Source of the DNA: Paragordius varius
Taxonomy: Eukaryota > Nematomorpha
Assembly: GCA_964247055.1 (NCBI GenBank)
Contig: OZ176056.1
Span: forward strand, 5,270,001-5,334,000
Reading direction: 5' to 3'
DNA: 64,000 nucleotides
The notes beneath the pieces were generated by a model, which did not search any database, had not been told where the DNA came from, and saw only the letters and a program-made list of their open reading frames with translations. A program made the translations under genes and the position numbers. This document shows, piece by piece, positions 48,801 through 60,478 of the stretch (position 1 is its first letter; each line of letters opens with the position of its first letter).

Positions 48801-51800
48801 ATCCATTGATTGCCAAAAAATTGACGGATGAACTTAGCAAGGATTATATGAATGCCCGGAGAGCCCTCAAAGAAATGGAAGCTATTACACGAGGTTTGAT
48901 TAAAGGAAACCCGCCTACCTCCATGACTGGGAACGTTAATGAAATAAAACAGGTATTATATATCATTGTGCCCACATTTTCAATGATTTAGGTTAAAAAA
49001 ATGTTTTTCAAAAAACAATATATAATTTTAAAGTCTAATATGAAATATGTTTTCTGTCTTAGATACAAATTGGTAGAGATGACTGCCTTAGCCTCTTTAT
49101 ATGATATGTTTGTTACTAACATATATATAAATTTAATACCCTGAAAATAATTATTCTTAATACTTTGTACCTTTTTAAGGTTTTGGTTTTTACGATTAAA
49201 TAGTCATTTTTTAGCAAAGCTTTGGCCATTGCTATTATTAAATTTATATTAATTTTTATCTAGATTCATATTTGGAAGCGATATTTACGATGGGAACGTA
49301 ACAATCCACTAAATTACGAGGATAAAAATATGGTTATAAAACGAGGTTTAAATTTAATTATCAATAATCGTTTAAATTAATATTTTTCCCTTGCCATTAA
49401 ATTTTTATTTCAATATAGTGGTTTATGCTTATGACCAAGCCTTGTTAGTTATAAGTTATAGTTCTGAATTATGGCTCGAAGCTGGTCTCTATTTCAGCAA
49501 AATGGGCCAAGAGTTGATTGAACAAGGGGTATAAATTTTTTATCATCATTTTTCTATTTATTTAATTTTTGGCATCAAAAGTTACTTCCGTTACCCTTAC
49601 ACATTATTACATTTGTTTCTAATTTATATTAAAATCAACTCTTTATTATTTTTAATACTATATCTTTTAAAATAATTAAAGCAACACGGTTTAACTATAT
49701 ATATATAATTTTTTTATATTTTTTGCCATCTTTTAAAGGAAACATCGGCAGGCAAAATTTTGCTTGACAAAGCTTCTGACTTGTATACAAGGGCAACTAG
49801 TACATTTTTTCAAACTTCACTCTTGTTACATTTTGTTCAAGCCGATTTCGAAGAGGTATCCTTAAAAGAATTATATATTTTTAAATCTTTGGAATATATT
49901 TTAATTATCAAAATATAATTAGATGAGGGGAAATTGGACAAAAGTCGAAATTATATTTGAAAAATTGATTGATCTCAAAACTAAACTCGAACCCGATGAT
50001 GTGACATTGGTAAACTTTGATTTATTTAGCATGATATAATTATTGATTTGAATATATCATTTTTTTTCGTTAATCACATTTCTACAACGTCCATTTATAA
50101 CAATCGTTTTTATATCAATTTAGCCAAATTATTTTCATTACATTTTAAGGTTTACATCCAATACATGAGATTTAGCCGAAGACACAATGGTATAAAGGGT
50201 GCCCGGTTAGTTTTTAAAAAAGCCAGAGAAGATACTCGAACTAAATACCACGTATTTACAGAATCGGCTCATATGGAATATTATTGCAATAAAGTATAAA
50301 ATGGCTCATTAATTTTTATAGAAGATGCTAGTCTTTTCTTAGTCCCATAAATTTTTATACTATTTTATTGTGCTTAGGACAAAAACATTGCACTCAAAAT
50401 ATTTGAATTGGGTCTTAAACGTTTTGCCACAGAAATTGATTATCTCAAGGATTACATTGATTTTTCCTTATCATTGAATGGTATGTACTTCTCATTTATA
50501 ATATAATTCTACTTTTAATTACAGTAGCTTACCCTTATTACATCCTTCATCATAACCAGCTTTTTCGAATTATTAGCCACTTTAACAATTAGCTCATCTT
50601 GCAATATTCGGATTTTGTGATAATTTCAAATTTTTAGGATATCTCAGAATTTGTTTACACCGTTCGACAAATTAATTTAAGTATAGGTATTTTTAAATCT
50701 CATAATAATAACCGTACTAAAACTTATATTTTTTATATCATCTGTAAAATATTATTAAGAATATACATTTAACTCTGCATATATTATTATTTAATACTAT
50801 ATTACTTTTTTGCTTTTTTTAGATGACAATAATACCCGCGTATTGTTTGAAAGGCTAATTAGCTTAACACATAATCAAATATCTACCCAACATGCTGAGT
50901 ATTTTCTCTTTGAAATCTTATTGTTTTAACATAAATTACAATAATTTTTATATCAATATAGAGTATTATGGAATCTGTTTTTACGGTTTGAAATGCAAGT
51001 TGGTGACCTTAACATAATACAGTGTATTGAAAGGCGGAAAATGGAAACGTTTCTAAAAGCTGTATAATTGAAATAAAAAATATTCTTTATTAGTTTCTTT
51101 TTCCGTTTAACATAAATTCATATCATAAAAAAACTATTTTTAGAATGCCGAAGATCCTGAAGCCTATATTTGTGGACAATTGATTGAAAAGTTTAGTGTT
51201 CGAGAATTATTGCCTTGCAGTACGTTGGATTGCAAACTTATGCACTACATTCCTTCCATCTTGTTAAATTCTACGTATACGGCCTCGGCTAATTTGCGAA
51301 ATATAAATTTTGCAAATTATTCAAATGACACTGGTCACCTGCTATCGGATAATGGTATATACGCCATAATGTTAAATATCACATAGATAATATTTAATAT
51401 TAAGAAATCATTTAGTTAGTGCGTATTTGGATCATTATTTGTAATGGAATATATGATTGAATTCATACCGACGGTTAATGTTGGACCTCATGATGTGTTT
51501 TTTTTCTTATAAAATAATTTTCGGTTCTTGTTTTTCTAAAGTAGTTTATTACAAACAAAAGGACACCCTGATGGATTATAAGAACTGCATGTAAATATTT
51601 TTAATTTATTAATCGCAAAATTCATTATGTTTGAATAAAACGATTAAAAATTTTTTTGGATGGTCAGAAGAAGCAGATTTTAAAATTCAATTTTCACTGT
51701 TTGGAAGCTTTTTTGATTTTATTTGTTCGTTAATAATTTATATTTGTGTGATTTTACGTAGATTCCAAAATAAATCCCATATCATCCATAAACATAATGA

Positions 51801-53987
51801 TGCCTGACACGAGCCAAATGATACCTTTTAAACCATTCAAGCATACTGGTAAAAATAATTATGGCTCTCAAATATGGCCATATAATTAATTTGTTAAACA
51901 CTATTTAAGTTTTATTTTTGGTGTTTACAACACAAATGTCTTCGCACGCCGCATTGTTAATTCAAAAAAACCGGTTGGCCGTATTTGGAAATATACAAGC
52001 ATGAACAAAAATTTTATTAGTTTAAGCATAAGATTTGTAAAAGAATATGTGAAGACAATTAAACAAATCCAATATTTCAGGTCGCTAGTTCGTTGCCAAA
52101 ATTTGGAAAGACTTATAAAGAAAATTTGTTGAAGTTATCATCAATATTTTTGCAAATTATGGAATCTTAAAAAATAATACATTTTATTTTAGCTTAACTT
52201 AAAACAAAAATTTTTAGTGTATGGAGATCATATGTTACCCATCCCAGGGGGACTTTTTGCTTATCCACCAGCTATAGAGGTTATGTTAACAATGTTACCA
52301 CAATCCAATTCATTCAATGTAAGTTTCGGGAACGAATTTCGGGGTATTACAGTAAAAACTGTAATTATACGAACATAACGTAAAAAATAAAGACATATAT
52401 TTTTTTGCCAAAGACAACCATACTTTTAAAAACCTTAATTTTCCCTGTATAAATTATTTATTTTTAATCATAAAATATATAATTGATTTCGTTACCAATT
52501 TACATCTATATCTTTTACTGTATAATTTGAAACATTGATTCATCTCTGAAAAAAATCAAAATTAAAAAAGTATGTTTCTTCTTTTAAAAAAATATTTGTT
52601 TTTATATTTTTATATTTTGTTCGGTGATTTCATTTTATACTGTAAACTTATCCAAATAATAGTGAAAATACTAATTAAGTTAGATAGAGTGGAACGATCC
52701 TTATGATGAATGAGCCTTTTTAACTAAACAGCGCCTATAAATTATTTAGTACTCAATTATTCAGATTTTAAAGACCTAGTTTTTAGGTTATATGGTTCAA
52801 AAATGGAATACCTAGTTCTTAAACTTACAATTTGTGGGTATTTCGCTATCGCCATAATGAGTCAAAAATAATAAAAAAAATATTTTTTTTTAATTTTTCA
52901 CAAATATATGTAAGATAGAAGATTCACTGTATATATGCGGTTCTTAAATATTAAATTATTTTCATCAAACCTCTTCTACAACTTATCCCAAATATTTTAT
53001 TAAATATTTTTATGCTCGGACAGGGACCATATGTATCGGTGGACAATTTAATGAGAACACTCTTTACCATGGATTTGGAAAAGGGTAATTTTTCATAATC
53101 TTCCTTAAAATTTAAATATAGCTGTGGAATCCGGATAAATATCACAATAAATATATGTATATTCTAATAGATATAATATTTCATGATAAGTTTTAGTCGA
53201 ATGTATTAAGAATGCAATTTGCTCCATGTCGAGAAATCAATTTTATAAATAAATATTGTTTATCACATAGTTTTAAAAAGCAAAGCAATGTTGATAAAAA
53301 AAAATTCGTAAGAGCTTTGCGCAAATTTTTGTCCGTCTAAAATGGGCTAACTGTAAATAATTGCAAAAAGCCATTTTATAGTAATAAAACATAAAAATAT
53401 CTTTGAACAACATACTTTGTTTATTTCACTTTTATCAATTTTTTCAAAGGTTATTTTATGGAATTTTGAAGCTTAGTGGAACGCGTATAAATATATATAA
53501 TTCGTTGATGCCGGAGACATTAACATTTCAGAAATTTGATGGTCTCCATATTTAAGACATAATTTATTTTTTAAAAAAAATATCTGACAAAAATTATTTT
53601 AATTTAAAATTTTTGGTGACAGAATTGTTTAGTGTCAATGAATTATGTAGAAAAAATGTTTTTTACAGTTTCCCGTATTCTTCCAAATACCACCAACTTA
53701 AATTTTTGATAAAGTATGCATTTTTTGAAAATTTTAAATATTGGAATCAAGCATATATTATATTATCGGCAATCTCGGCATTTTTGCCTTTATTTTAACA
53801 AAACTAGTTTGAGGGGGGCAAAAATTTTATAATTTCGAGCTCTTATCTAAAATATTGTGTTGTTTTTTGAATAGATTGTTAATTATATATCATAATAATT
53901 TTTTTTAAAGTAAGTTAGTTTCACCAAAAAAATTATTTAGCATGATTTGCACAAATGCGTTTTATTAAATTGACCAATCAGTGCTAA

Positions 53988-54024
<37 letters not shown>

Positions 54025-54542
54025 CTTAAAAAACTTGTAACTTCCAAAAACTAAAAGCACCAACATTCATTAGTCAATCACAAAACGTGTATTTCTCACC
54101 ATTTTTTTTGTAATTGTATATAATCTATTTATTATTCTTGGTTTACAGTTAATTCCTCAAACATCTCTTATGCTAACACCTTGCCTACTGATCCCATGTT
54201 TGATCCAAAATCAATAGTTCCTACCAAAGAAAGTAAGATATGAAAAATGTTTTTTGGCTTAGTACATTTTTGAAACTATATAATGTAAACGTTAATCCAC
54301 AATAGATGTATGTCTAATTTTAATTTAGAAATTATTTCTCTTTATTGTTGTATAACTTCTCTAAGATTAAATATTCTTGATATTATAAATTTTTTGGAAT
54401 AATAATTTTACATATACACGTTTTTTATGGTTGTATTTTAGATAACCCGAGCGAAATGGATGACGATTTGTACGGTCTTGGGTCGGAACACATAATTAAT
54501 GATATTTATCGTTTACGACAACAGCAAAAGAGGATCAAATAA
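39872..54542 (+). CDS. CSTF3: CSTF3 / suppressor of forked (CstF-77), cleavage stimulation factor subunit 3
   Basis: CSTF3 is the scaffold of the complex that binds downstream of poly(A) sites and promotes 3'-end cleavage of pre-mRNA in the nucleus. Nineteen exons: 39872-40000, 40286-40383, 40477-40578, 40673-40799, 48794-48952, 49264-49345, 49419-49528, 49739-49855, 49923-50009, 50150-50293, 50378-50480, 50823-50898, 50962-51061, 51144-51354, 51762-51848, 52218-52318, 53024-53084, 54149-54232, 54442-54542. All introns are GT-AG and all phases agree, giving 692 residues. HAT (half-a-TPR) repeats fill most of it: [48 protein letters not shown] and [12 protein letters not shown]. The Pro-rich hinge has [10 protein letters not shown] and [11 protein letters not shown], followed by [10 protein letters not shown]. 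The end [14 protein letters not shown] matches the known C-terminus. About 45 N-terminal residues (initiator exon) were not found. It looks intact and under selection. Confidence 0.95.
41330..42493 (+). pseudogene. LINE-2R 5' part: endonuclease (RTE-like)
   Basis: The frame at 41,407-41,718 reads [11 protein letters not shown] at the start (WNV motif) and [15 protein letters not shown], both typical of the RTE/BovB endonuclease. Further parts in the same or shifted frames are [18 protein letters not shown] (about 41,721), DMFIIGGD (about 41,817), [14 protein letters not shown] (about 42,022) and [15 protein letters not shown] (about 42,103). Stops interrupt it. A GA-rich leader (about 41,338-41,370) precedes. 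The frame is interrupted by the gypsy element from 42,499 and continues after 46,793. Confidence 0.85.
42499..42764 (-). repeat. Gypsy LTR (3' LTR on the minus strand)
   Basis: 266 bp bounded by TG...CA as written on the + strand, nearly identical to 46,528-46,788. The adjacent internal sequence is purine-rich on the coding strand, as expected for a polypurine tract. Confidence 0.92.
42768..44405 (-). pseudogene. Gypsy pol part: end of RNase H and integrase (fossil)
   Basis: This covers the end of RNase H ([13 protein letters not shown]) and the integrase: the zinc-binding H-H-C-C region (with MGCQLNRSN), the catalytic core with [11 protein letters not shown] and [12 protein letters not shown], and [10 protein letters not shown], which carries the Glu region. 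A C-terminal basic tail follows, rich in Lys and Arg. It is part of the fossil described at 42,499-46,788. Confidence 0.9.
44406..45415 (-). pseudogene. Gypsy pol part: reverse transcriptase and start of RNase H (fossil)
   Basis: Family motifs in order are [51 protein letters not shown], the active-site region [10 protein letters not shown] and [17 protein letters not shown], then [15 protein letters not shown] leading into RNase H. It is part of the fossil described at 42,499-46,788. Confidence 0.9.
45419..45793 (-). pseudogene. Gypsy aspartic protease region (fossil)
   Basis: It contains [15 protein letters not shown] with the DTG-type active site, followed by the hydrophobic core of a retropepsin fold. 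It is part of the fossil described at 42,499-46,788. Confidence 0.85.
45753..46495 (-). pseudogene. Gypsy gag region with zinc knuckle (fossil)
   Basis: The capsid-like part (about 46,158-46,495) starts [20 protein letters not shown]. The nucleocapsid part near 45,830-45,935 has [13 protein letters not shown] and [14 protein letters not shown], the latter a CCHC knuckle. It is part of the fossil described at 42,499-46,788. Confidence 0.85.
46528..46788 (-). repeat. Gypsy LTR (5' LTR on the minus strand)
   Basis: 261 bp, nearly identical to 42,499-42,764, apart from a small gap and a few substitutions. Its outer end is TCTATCA followed by the target copy ATAAC. Confidence 0.92.
46794..48530 (+). 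pseudogene. LINE-2R 3' part: reverse transcriptase and C-terminus (RTE-like)
   Basis: After the gypsy element the LINE continues: [20 protein letters not shown] (about 47,030), [15 protein letters not shown] (about 47,305), [14 protein letters not shown] (about 47,580), then the active-site region [16 protein letters not shown] (about 47,700). The distal part has [20 protein letters not shown] (about 48,068) and [16 protein letters not shown] (about 48,300), which resemble the BovB/RTE C-terminus. Many stops and frame changes are present. No clean 3' repeat was found. Confidence 0.88.
51556..51604 (+). other. Possible extra exon within CSTF3 intron 14 (doubtful)
   Basis: An AG|...|GT-bounded stretch (TTTCTAAAG before it, GTAAAT after it) translates as [16 protein letters not shown] when joined to the previous exon. 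It is 49 nt long, so it would shift the frame into the next exon, and exons 14 and 15 already join correctly without it. It may be a frame-shifting cassette exon or chance. Confidence 0.2.
53992..54022. repeat. (TA)n microsatellite in CSTF3 intron 17
   Basis: About 15 TA units, 126 bases upstream of exon 18. Confidence 0.9.
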
Positions 54543-54587
54543 TTTTATAGTTATTATTTTTTTCATTCCCATATCATGCGGAAATTA

Positions 54588-54593
54588 AATAAA
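54588..54593 (+). promoter_or_regulatory. AATAAA poly(A) signal of CSTF3
   Basis: The canonical hexamer lies 46 bases after the stop codon, followed by AT-rich sequence with TG-rich TATGTGTTTTTT about 40 bases further on, a plausible downstream element. Confidence 0.65.
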
Positions 54594-54599
54594 TTGTAT

Positions 54600-55734
54600 A
54601 AATAATGTTAAATAATTATATTTTAACAATAATATATGTGTTTTTTAGCCAATTTTCCTAAAAACAATAGGTCATGCAAATTTAAGGATGATGCCTATTC
54701 ATATTTATTATTACGCAGAGTAGCCCTACGAAATAAGGGGTTAATGACAAAAATACTTATCCATTTATAGTTGGTCGCAACCATTGAAAAATCTATACGA
54801 TTAGAGAAAGCGTAAAAAATTGGTAATATTATTAGAGTATGATTGAAAAGAGGTAAAAATATAATACTTGAATCGAACATGATCTATTTTTAATCTTATC
54901 TTTGGAAAAAAAAAATTGAATACGTATACCAATATATTAATGTAAGGGGCATGGATAACTAGCATATGTTTGCACAGGGCATTCCATCTTCACTTTTTTT
55001 GACTTTTTTTATCAACATTAATTAAATAAAACGATTTCAGGTTGGAGTCATTAAATAGTTTTAGTAAATATAAAAAAGGGGAAAATGCACTATAAGACTT
55101 TTACTTAAACACAAACTATATTTTAAATTTTGAAGCTCTCTACTTATGAGGGTCAAAGGAGTGATATATTTTATAATCGATTTAATTTAAAGATCTGAAA
55201 GAACACTATAAATGGTGAAATTAATTGGTATATTGGTTCTTTAATTTGAAATCTTTGGCTGATATCATATGTGTTTGCATATTTTTTTAATGCAACTTAG
55301 AAAAACATAGAATCGCTAAAAAAATTATTCATATTATTGCCATATTATTGGTAAAGTGCAGGAGGAACCTATTATAATTAACACAAAAATATCGAAATTT
55401 CCATTTTTATAAAAAATAGCGTAAATCTCTGGCTGCTGCGCACTCCGAGGAAGGACTTCTAGGGGGGACGACAAATTTTTTGTCCTTATACTCGTGGAGA
55501 GAAATAGCGTCAAAATGATATTGTTGAGCGGGCTTAAGGGTATAAAGGCCCCAAACAAACCAAATTTAAACAATGTTAACAAAAAAAATATTTATTCAGG
55601 GATCTTAGTATACATAAGCAATCATTGGGTGGCAAACTAAGCTTTTTTTGACATCAGGTTTATAAATAGAAAAGACATGTATAATTTTGTCCATATGGAC
55701 TAAAGAGGTTTGATTCACACACATTTGTAAATTT

Positions 55735-55768
<34 letters not shown>

Positions 55769-55899
55769 TGCATAACCAGTGATGCAGTTGATCACTGAAG
55801 AGAGTTTTGTTCTCATGGAGTAAATATATATGGCTTACACATAATCGGATTGGAGCCTGCGAAGCCGTGATTCGAATAAAGGGCCAAATTGTAATCCAT
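54600..55899. other. Intergenic DNA downstream of CSTF3
   Basis: No gene was recognised. The patch 55,425-55,470 (GCGCACTCCGAGGAAGGACTTC) resembles, inverted, part of the non-autonomous hAT near 13,985-14,015, so it may be a stray piece of that family. A TA microsatellite is at 55,737-55,767. Confidence 0.45.
55737..55767. repeat. (TA)n microsatellite
   Basis: About 15 TA units. Confidence 0.9.
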
Positions 55900-56068
55900 A
55901 TATGAGGATTATTTCTAAATATTATTTAATAGTTATGATCTCATAGGATTTTTAAAACGGTGCTTCCTTTTCAAAACTGTGCATTCATTCTAATATATTG
56001 GTTACTGCTGTAAAGGCCCCATGACCGATATACTATAATTATTACCTTTTTATGGGTATTATTTAAAG
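55900..56068 (-). repeat. Inverted end piece of the 162-bp satellite element
   Basis: Read in reverse complement it matches the right end of the 4131-6175 element, in particular around 6060-6140 (the phrase with AATCCTATGACATCATAGCT and CACATATATGGAT). It abuts the left end of hAT copy 2. Confidence 0.7.
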
Positions 56069-56509
56069 CAGGGGTGTCCAACAGGGTACTCGAGTGGCTC
56101 TTTGATTTTTTTAAAAAAAAATCATGCATTTTTATTTGGACATATAAATTATTTATAGAAACATTTAATTAAATTATTATAAATATCAATCATCGCATTC
56201 ATTTAATCATTTATAAAACACATTTTTTCTGCATATTATTTCCAACTTCAAGATGATAACTTTCATATTAAATTAAAACATTAAATTACTTGCAAATAGG
56301 TAATAATTTATTTAGCTTTCATACCAATACTAGGAATTATAATTTAGGTCCATTGAAACATTGAAATACTTGCAAAAAATAAGTATTTAAAATAATTTAT
56401 TTAGCTTTACCCATATGGGTATTATATTTTGCCATTGAAACATTAAATTACTTGCAAAAAATAGGCATTTAAAATTTTTTATTTAGCTTTCAATCTGCAT
56501 AAATCTAAA

Positions 56510-58127
56510 AAAGTAACTAGAAAATACAATCCCGACTGTAAATTAAAATATGAGTTTACTCAAATTTTCAACAAAGACAATTTACGACAAAATATAATTT
56601 AAAAAGACATGCCAATACCATGCATTTTGATTTTAAATATTACGACAGAAATGAAAATAATAAAATTATAATCTTTTAAAAATATTAATAATCTCCAACC
56701 AACAGTTTCATTCACGCAACCTTATCTGATAAAGGCAAGTTATATTGTTGCCAATTTAATCGCCAAAAAAATGAATTCTTATTCTGATGGTGAATTTGTA
56801 AGGAAATTATAAAATGTGTTTTGCCTAATAAAGATGAATTTATATCCAGTATAAGTCTTTCGCGCAATACAATGGGTCGACGAATTACAGACATCGCAGA
56901 AGAAATTCAACTTTCCCTTATAAAAAGAATTCAAAATTTTGTGGCGTTTTCCCTATCATTTGATGAAAGCACAGATATAAGCAACATATCACAGTTATTC
57001 GAGGGATAAATGAATTTTTAAATATAACAGAAGATATGTTAGGCTTACTTCCGATGAAAAATACAACTAAGGGAGATGATATGTTTCATGCAATTTTAAA
57101 ATGTATTGAGGACAATAAATACTATTTTGTTTGACAAGAGATGGTGTCCCAGCTAGAAACTATTATTAAATAAGATGGAATCCGATGGTATTGATACTGA
57201 CCATATATATATATATATATAATGCATTGCATGATTCACCGTGAAAATCTCTGCGAACATGCTCTGACAATGGACAATGTTATGACTGTTGTTATTAAAG
57301 TAGATAATTTTATAAAATCTCATGCTTTGAAGCATAGGCAGTTTAATGAGTTATTAATAGAAATTCATTCAGAATATGGAGATCTTATATTTTTTTCAAA
57401 TGTAAGGTGGCTTAGTCGAGGGATATGTATAAAAAGGTTTTATTAAAGAAATAATTTTTCTATTGCAGAATTATTTGGTAGAGGAATTAACAAATGAAGT
57501 TGTCAGATTTATGCTTTTCCATAGATATTACCGAAAATCTAAATCAATTAAATGAATCCTTGCAAACAAGATAATTTAATTGTTGATGCGAATAACCATA
57601 TTAAAGCGTTTTGTAAATTGACGTTATTTGAATGCCATTAAAAAAAATAATGCTCAACATTTTCCAGATTTGAATAGATTTAAAGCTGGTAAAACTAATT
57701 TTTCAAAATATGCAGATCAAATTAACATATTATTATAGCTATTAATAATCGATACGGGGATATGACAAAATATGAAAAAATATTTGATTTATTTTGTTGT
57801 CCATTCTACGTTGAAGCTATCAACGCTCCTATTAATTTACAAATGGAATTACTAGATTTGCAATCCAATAATAAATTAAAATTATTATTTGGGCAAACAA
57901 ATAAAATTGAATTTTATAAAAAATATATAACGTTTGATAAATTTCCTAATTTAAGAATTTTTGTACAAAGATTAATTTGTGCTTTTGGGTCCACTTATCT
58001 TTGTGAAAGTTTTTTTTCTAAAATGAAATACACAAAATCTCTTTCACGTTCTTTATTAACTGTTGAAAACTTGGAGAATGAATTGAGATGTGTTGTATCA
58101 AATATTGATATAGACCTGAATAATTAA
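56510..58127 (+). pseudogene. hAT transposase, copy 2
   Basis: The parts, in order on the + strand, are LPNKDEFISSISLSRNTMGR, TDIAEEIQLSLIKRIQNF and SFDESTDISNISQLFE (56,821-57,006), HRENLCEHALTMDNVMTVV (from about 57,235), FIKSHALKHRQFNELLIEI, and the C-terminal open stretch 57,762-58,127 with CAFGSTYLCESFFSKMKY and SRSLLTVENLENELRC. It is almost identical to copy 1 where both can be read. The part around the second catalytic Asp is damaged (DGVP remains at about 57,142, but the following residues are lost). It is not functional. Confidence 0.85.
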
Positions 58128-58214
58128 GCAAAAAAATTACAAAACAAATATCCCATTAAAAATTTAATTATTAAAAATATTTAATTCTTTTATTTTTATT
58201 ATATATAAAAACTT

Positions 58215-58650
58215 TATTAGACATTTTCCTCGGCAACAATCATGTGCACAGAGATTTTCACGGTGTCAATGCATTATATATATTTGATCATTTTTATGGC
58301 ATCGGTTTCCATCTTATTGTTTTTTCCCATCATGGATGGGCACCAATCGTCATCAAACAAGACACGTTCATATTTAAATCAATACATTTTCAATTACATG
58401 ATTATCATCTCCCTTTAAGAAAGTAACATTTTTTTGTAGAGACTATCAATTGAGGATGCTATATGTGCTTTTATGTACTTTCTTGTAAGCCAAGTCCATT
58501 GCTTGATTCATCGTGATCTTGTATCGCGCGAAATACTTAAAACACATTTTATAATTTCATGTACGCACCTCATGATAAACTCCCTGTCTGAATAAATAAG
58601 GTTACATTTTGGCGATTAAATTCGCCACAGTCTACTCTAGTCATACTATC
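58215..58650 (-). repeat. Inverted partial duplicate of the hAT transposase (copy 2)
   Basis: Reverse complement of the kind of sequence described at 22,530-22,945, with the same internal deletions. On the + strand it begins near GAGATTTTCACGGTGTCAATG and extends through TTTTTTCCCATCATGGATGG to TCGCGCGAAATACTTA. Confidence 0.7.
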
Positions 58651-58904
58651 GAATTGCAATAAGTTTACCATATCCATGTATTCTTATCTTTTTTTACACA
58701 TTGATATAATTTAATTAGCAAAGCATTATTACATTTATTCTGTTTATTTTCTTTTTGATATGATAATTAGCACATCTATATGTTAATATAAATTTATTTG
58801 TTACCAATGTCCTGTTATATATAAATAAAAAGTGGCTCTTTGGAATTTTGAGGTCGAAAAGGTTTCTCTTTAAGCCATTTGTGTTGGACACCCCTGGCTT
58901 AAAG

Positions 58905-59713
58905 GCAATAGAAATGGTTAGGGGACCGAATGCGGATGATAGGCCGCGTTTTCAACACCTCTGTTTACGCACTACCTTAATTTTGATACCATGCATTAAA
59001 ATAATATTACCAAAAATGTGAAAATAAATTTAAAAATAACTGTAAAACATTAATTACATTAATATTTATTAATAAACCATTGATAAAAAATTGAAACTTT
59101 TTGCATTATGTAAATTATCTACCAGTAAGCCTTGTAGTGATATGTTCAGGCTCACCACTTTCACTGTTATTTTCTTTTGACACGAAAGATATTATTTTAA
59201 ATGAATAAATTTATATAATTATAATAAATATATCAATATGAGGTTCAATTTTCCTGTAGGATAACCCTTGCCTCTAAGTGTGCAATTAAGAAATTACGCA
59301 TGATTCATATAAATAGGCTGTTAAATATTCTTGCATTTTTGAACAAAACACCGAATTCGGATGTTAAAATTGAAGAAGAAAATAATTAAAGACATATCAT
59401 AATAAGTAGTTACAACAAAACCAATTTGTTTAATAATCTTTTTATGTCTCTTAATATAAAATAGCCTACTAAAATTTTTTCGACTTAGTGCCATACCGCT
59501 AATGATAACATTTATGCATGTAATTTTTATAATTTTCATACAATTTACTAGATCTAATTGGAAAATATTAAATAACTCAAAATGATTTTGTGCTATTTTT
59601 GAAGAATTTCGTTTGCTTTAACAGCAACTAACAAATGTCTGGACAATCAGATTGTTCTTAATTAATTTAAATTGTTATAAGAAAATTAATAATTTGGCTA
59701 CTTTTGTTGATTT

Positions 59714-59769
<56 letters not shown>

Positions 59770-59856
59770 AAGTGTAATAAACCAGCAGATAATATTTAAA
59801 AATATTATATAAAATTTAATATTATTAATTAGACTTTCATCAACATTTAATTACAC
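58905..59856 (+). pseudogene. Clathrin heavy chain-derived unit R1 (partial)
   Basis: It begins inside block F right after hAT copy 2 (AIEMVRGPNADDRPRF, about 58,907-58,955). G follows (about 59,250-59,390), then H only in part (about 59,465-59,510). Block A is deleted and the copy jumps to block I (about 59,575-59,640, with AIFEEFRLL). A TA microsatellite at 59,716-59,766 lies where other copies have a short ATATAT run. It ends at about 59,856 at an insertion. Confidence 0.5.
59716..59766. repeat. (TA)n microsatellite in unit R1
   Basis: About 25 TA units, the longest run in the window. It expanded from the CATATATATA run present at the same place in sister units. Confidence 0.95.
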
Positions 59857-60478
59857 TGCTCAACAAGGTTTTACACCACCCCATTATTTTTGCATTTTCT
59901 AATACCTAATGGCATGCAAAGGCCAAAACAAAAAAGAAAATTGAGGCCACCAATAGGATTTTTCCAAAATTTAATTTTTAATTTGTATTTAATTCAAAAA
60001 TAACAATCATTCCTCGTGTACATATGTTTAAATATTCAAACAAGCAAGTCGATACAAGTAATATTCCATGCATGGATAACAAATTCTAGGCATTAAATAA
60101 GATACTAAACAAGCTAAGAGCCAAAGTATTAAAAATCTAAAAGGGGCTTATGTATAGTGTGATAGATATGGGCGGCTGCACAAGCTTTGCATATCCCCCA
60201 AGCGATCCTATAATCATGCCAGATATGGCAAAGATAACAATAAGTAATCGCAAAGTCCGATAAGAGAGACTTGCAAGCAAAATCGTGGAAAATTGACATG
60301 TCAATTAACCAATTTACAGAAAAAAGTTAGATAAATTCTGCAATTAAATTGAATATAAATTAGGTAAATACAAATGGTCCAACACCATAACAGTAAATTC
60401 TATAAAAGTGGCTCACAACATCCATCTGAAATTCAAAATACAAAACAACCAATAATTTTAAAAAAATAAGGTATATCC
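59857..60478. other. Unidentified 620-bp insertion in the right array
   Basis: It starts CACTGCTCAACAAGGTTTTAC and ends near ATATCCTTACTG. It lies between unit sequences and is not part of the unit in other copies. It is less AT-rich than the surroundings (for example GGGCGGCTGCACAAGCTTTG, about 60,170). No open frame, no clear inverted repeats. The left end could be that of a DNA transposon, but I cannot prove it. Confidence 0.4.

Larger units (their letters stand above)
56069..58896 (+). mobile_element. hAT element copy 2, 2828 bp, opposite orientation to copy 1
   Basis: It has the same CAGGGGTGTCCAACA / TGTTGGACACCCCTG ends as copy 1. The transposase is on the + strand. The flanking octamers are ATTTAAAG and GCTTAAAG, matching at 6 of 8 places. 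The left flank belongs to the satellite element and the right flank to block F of a clathrin-derived unit, so this copy does not sit in one undisturbed target. The same inverted transposase piece is present near the right end (about 58,215-58,650). Confidence 0.9.
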
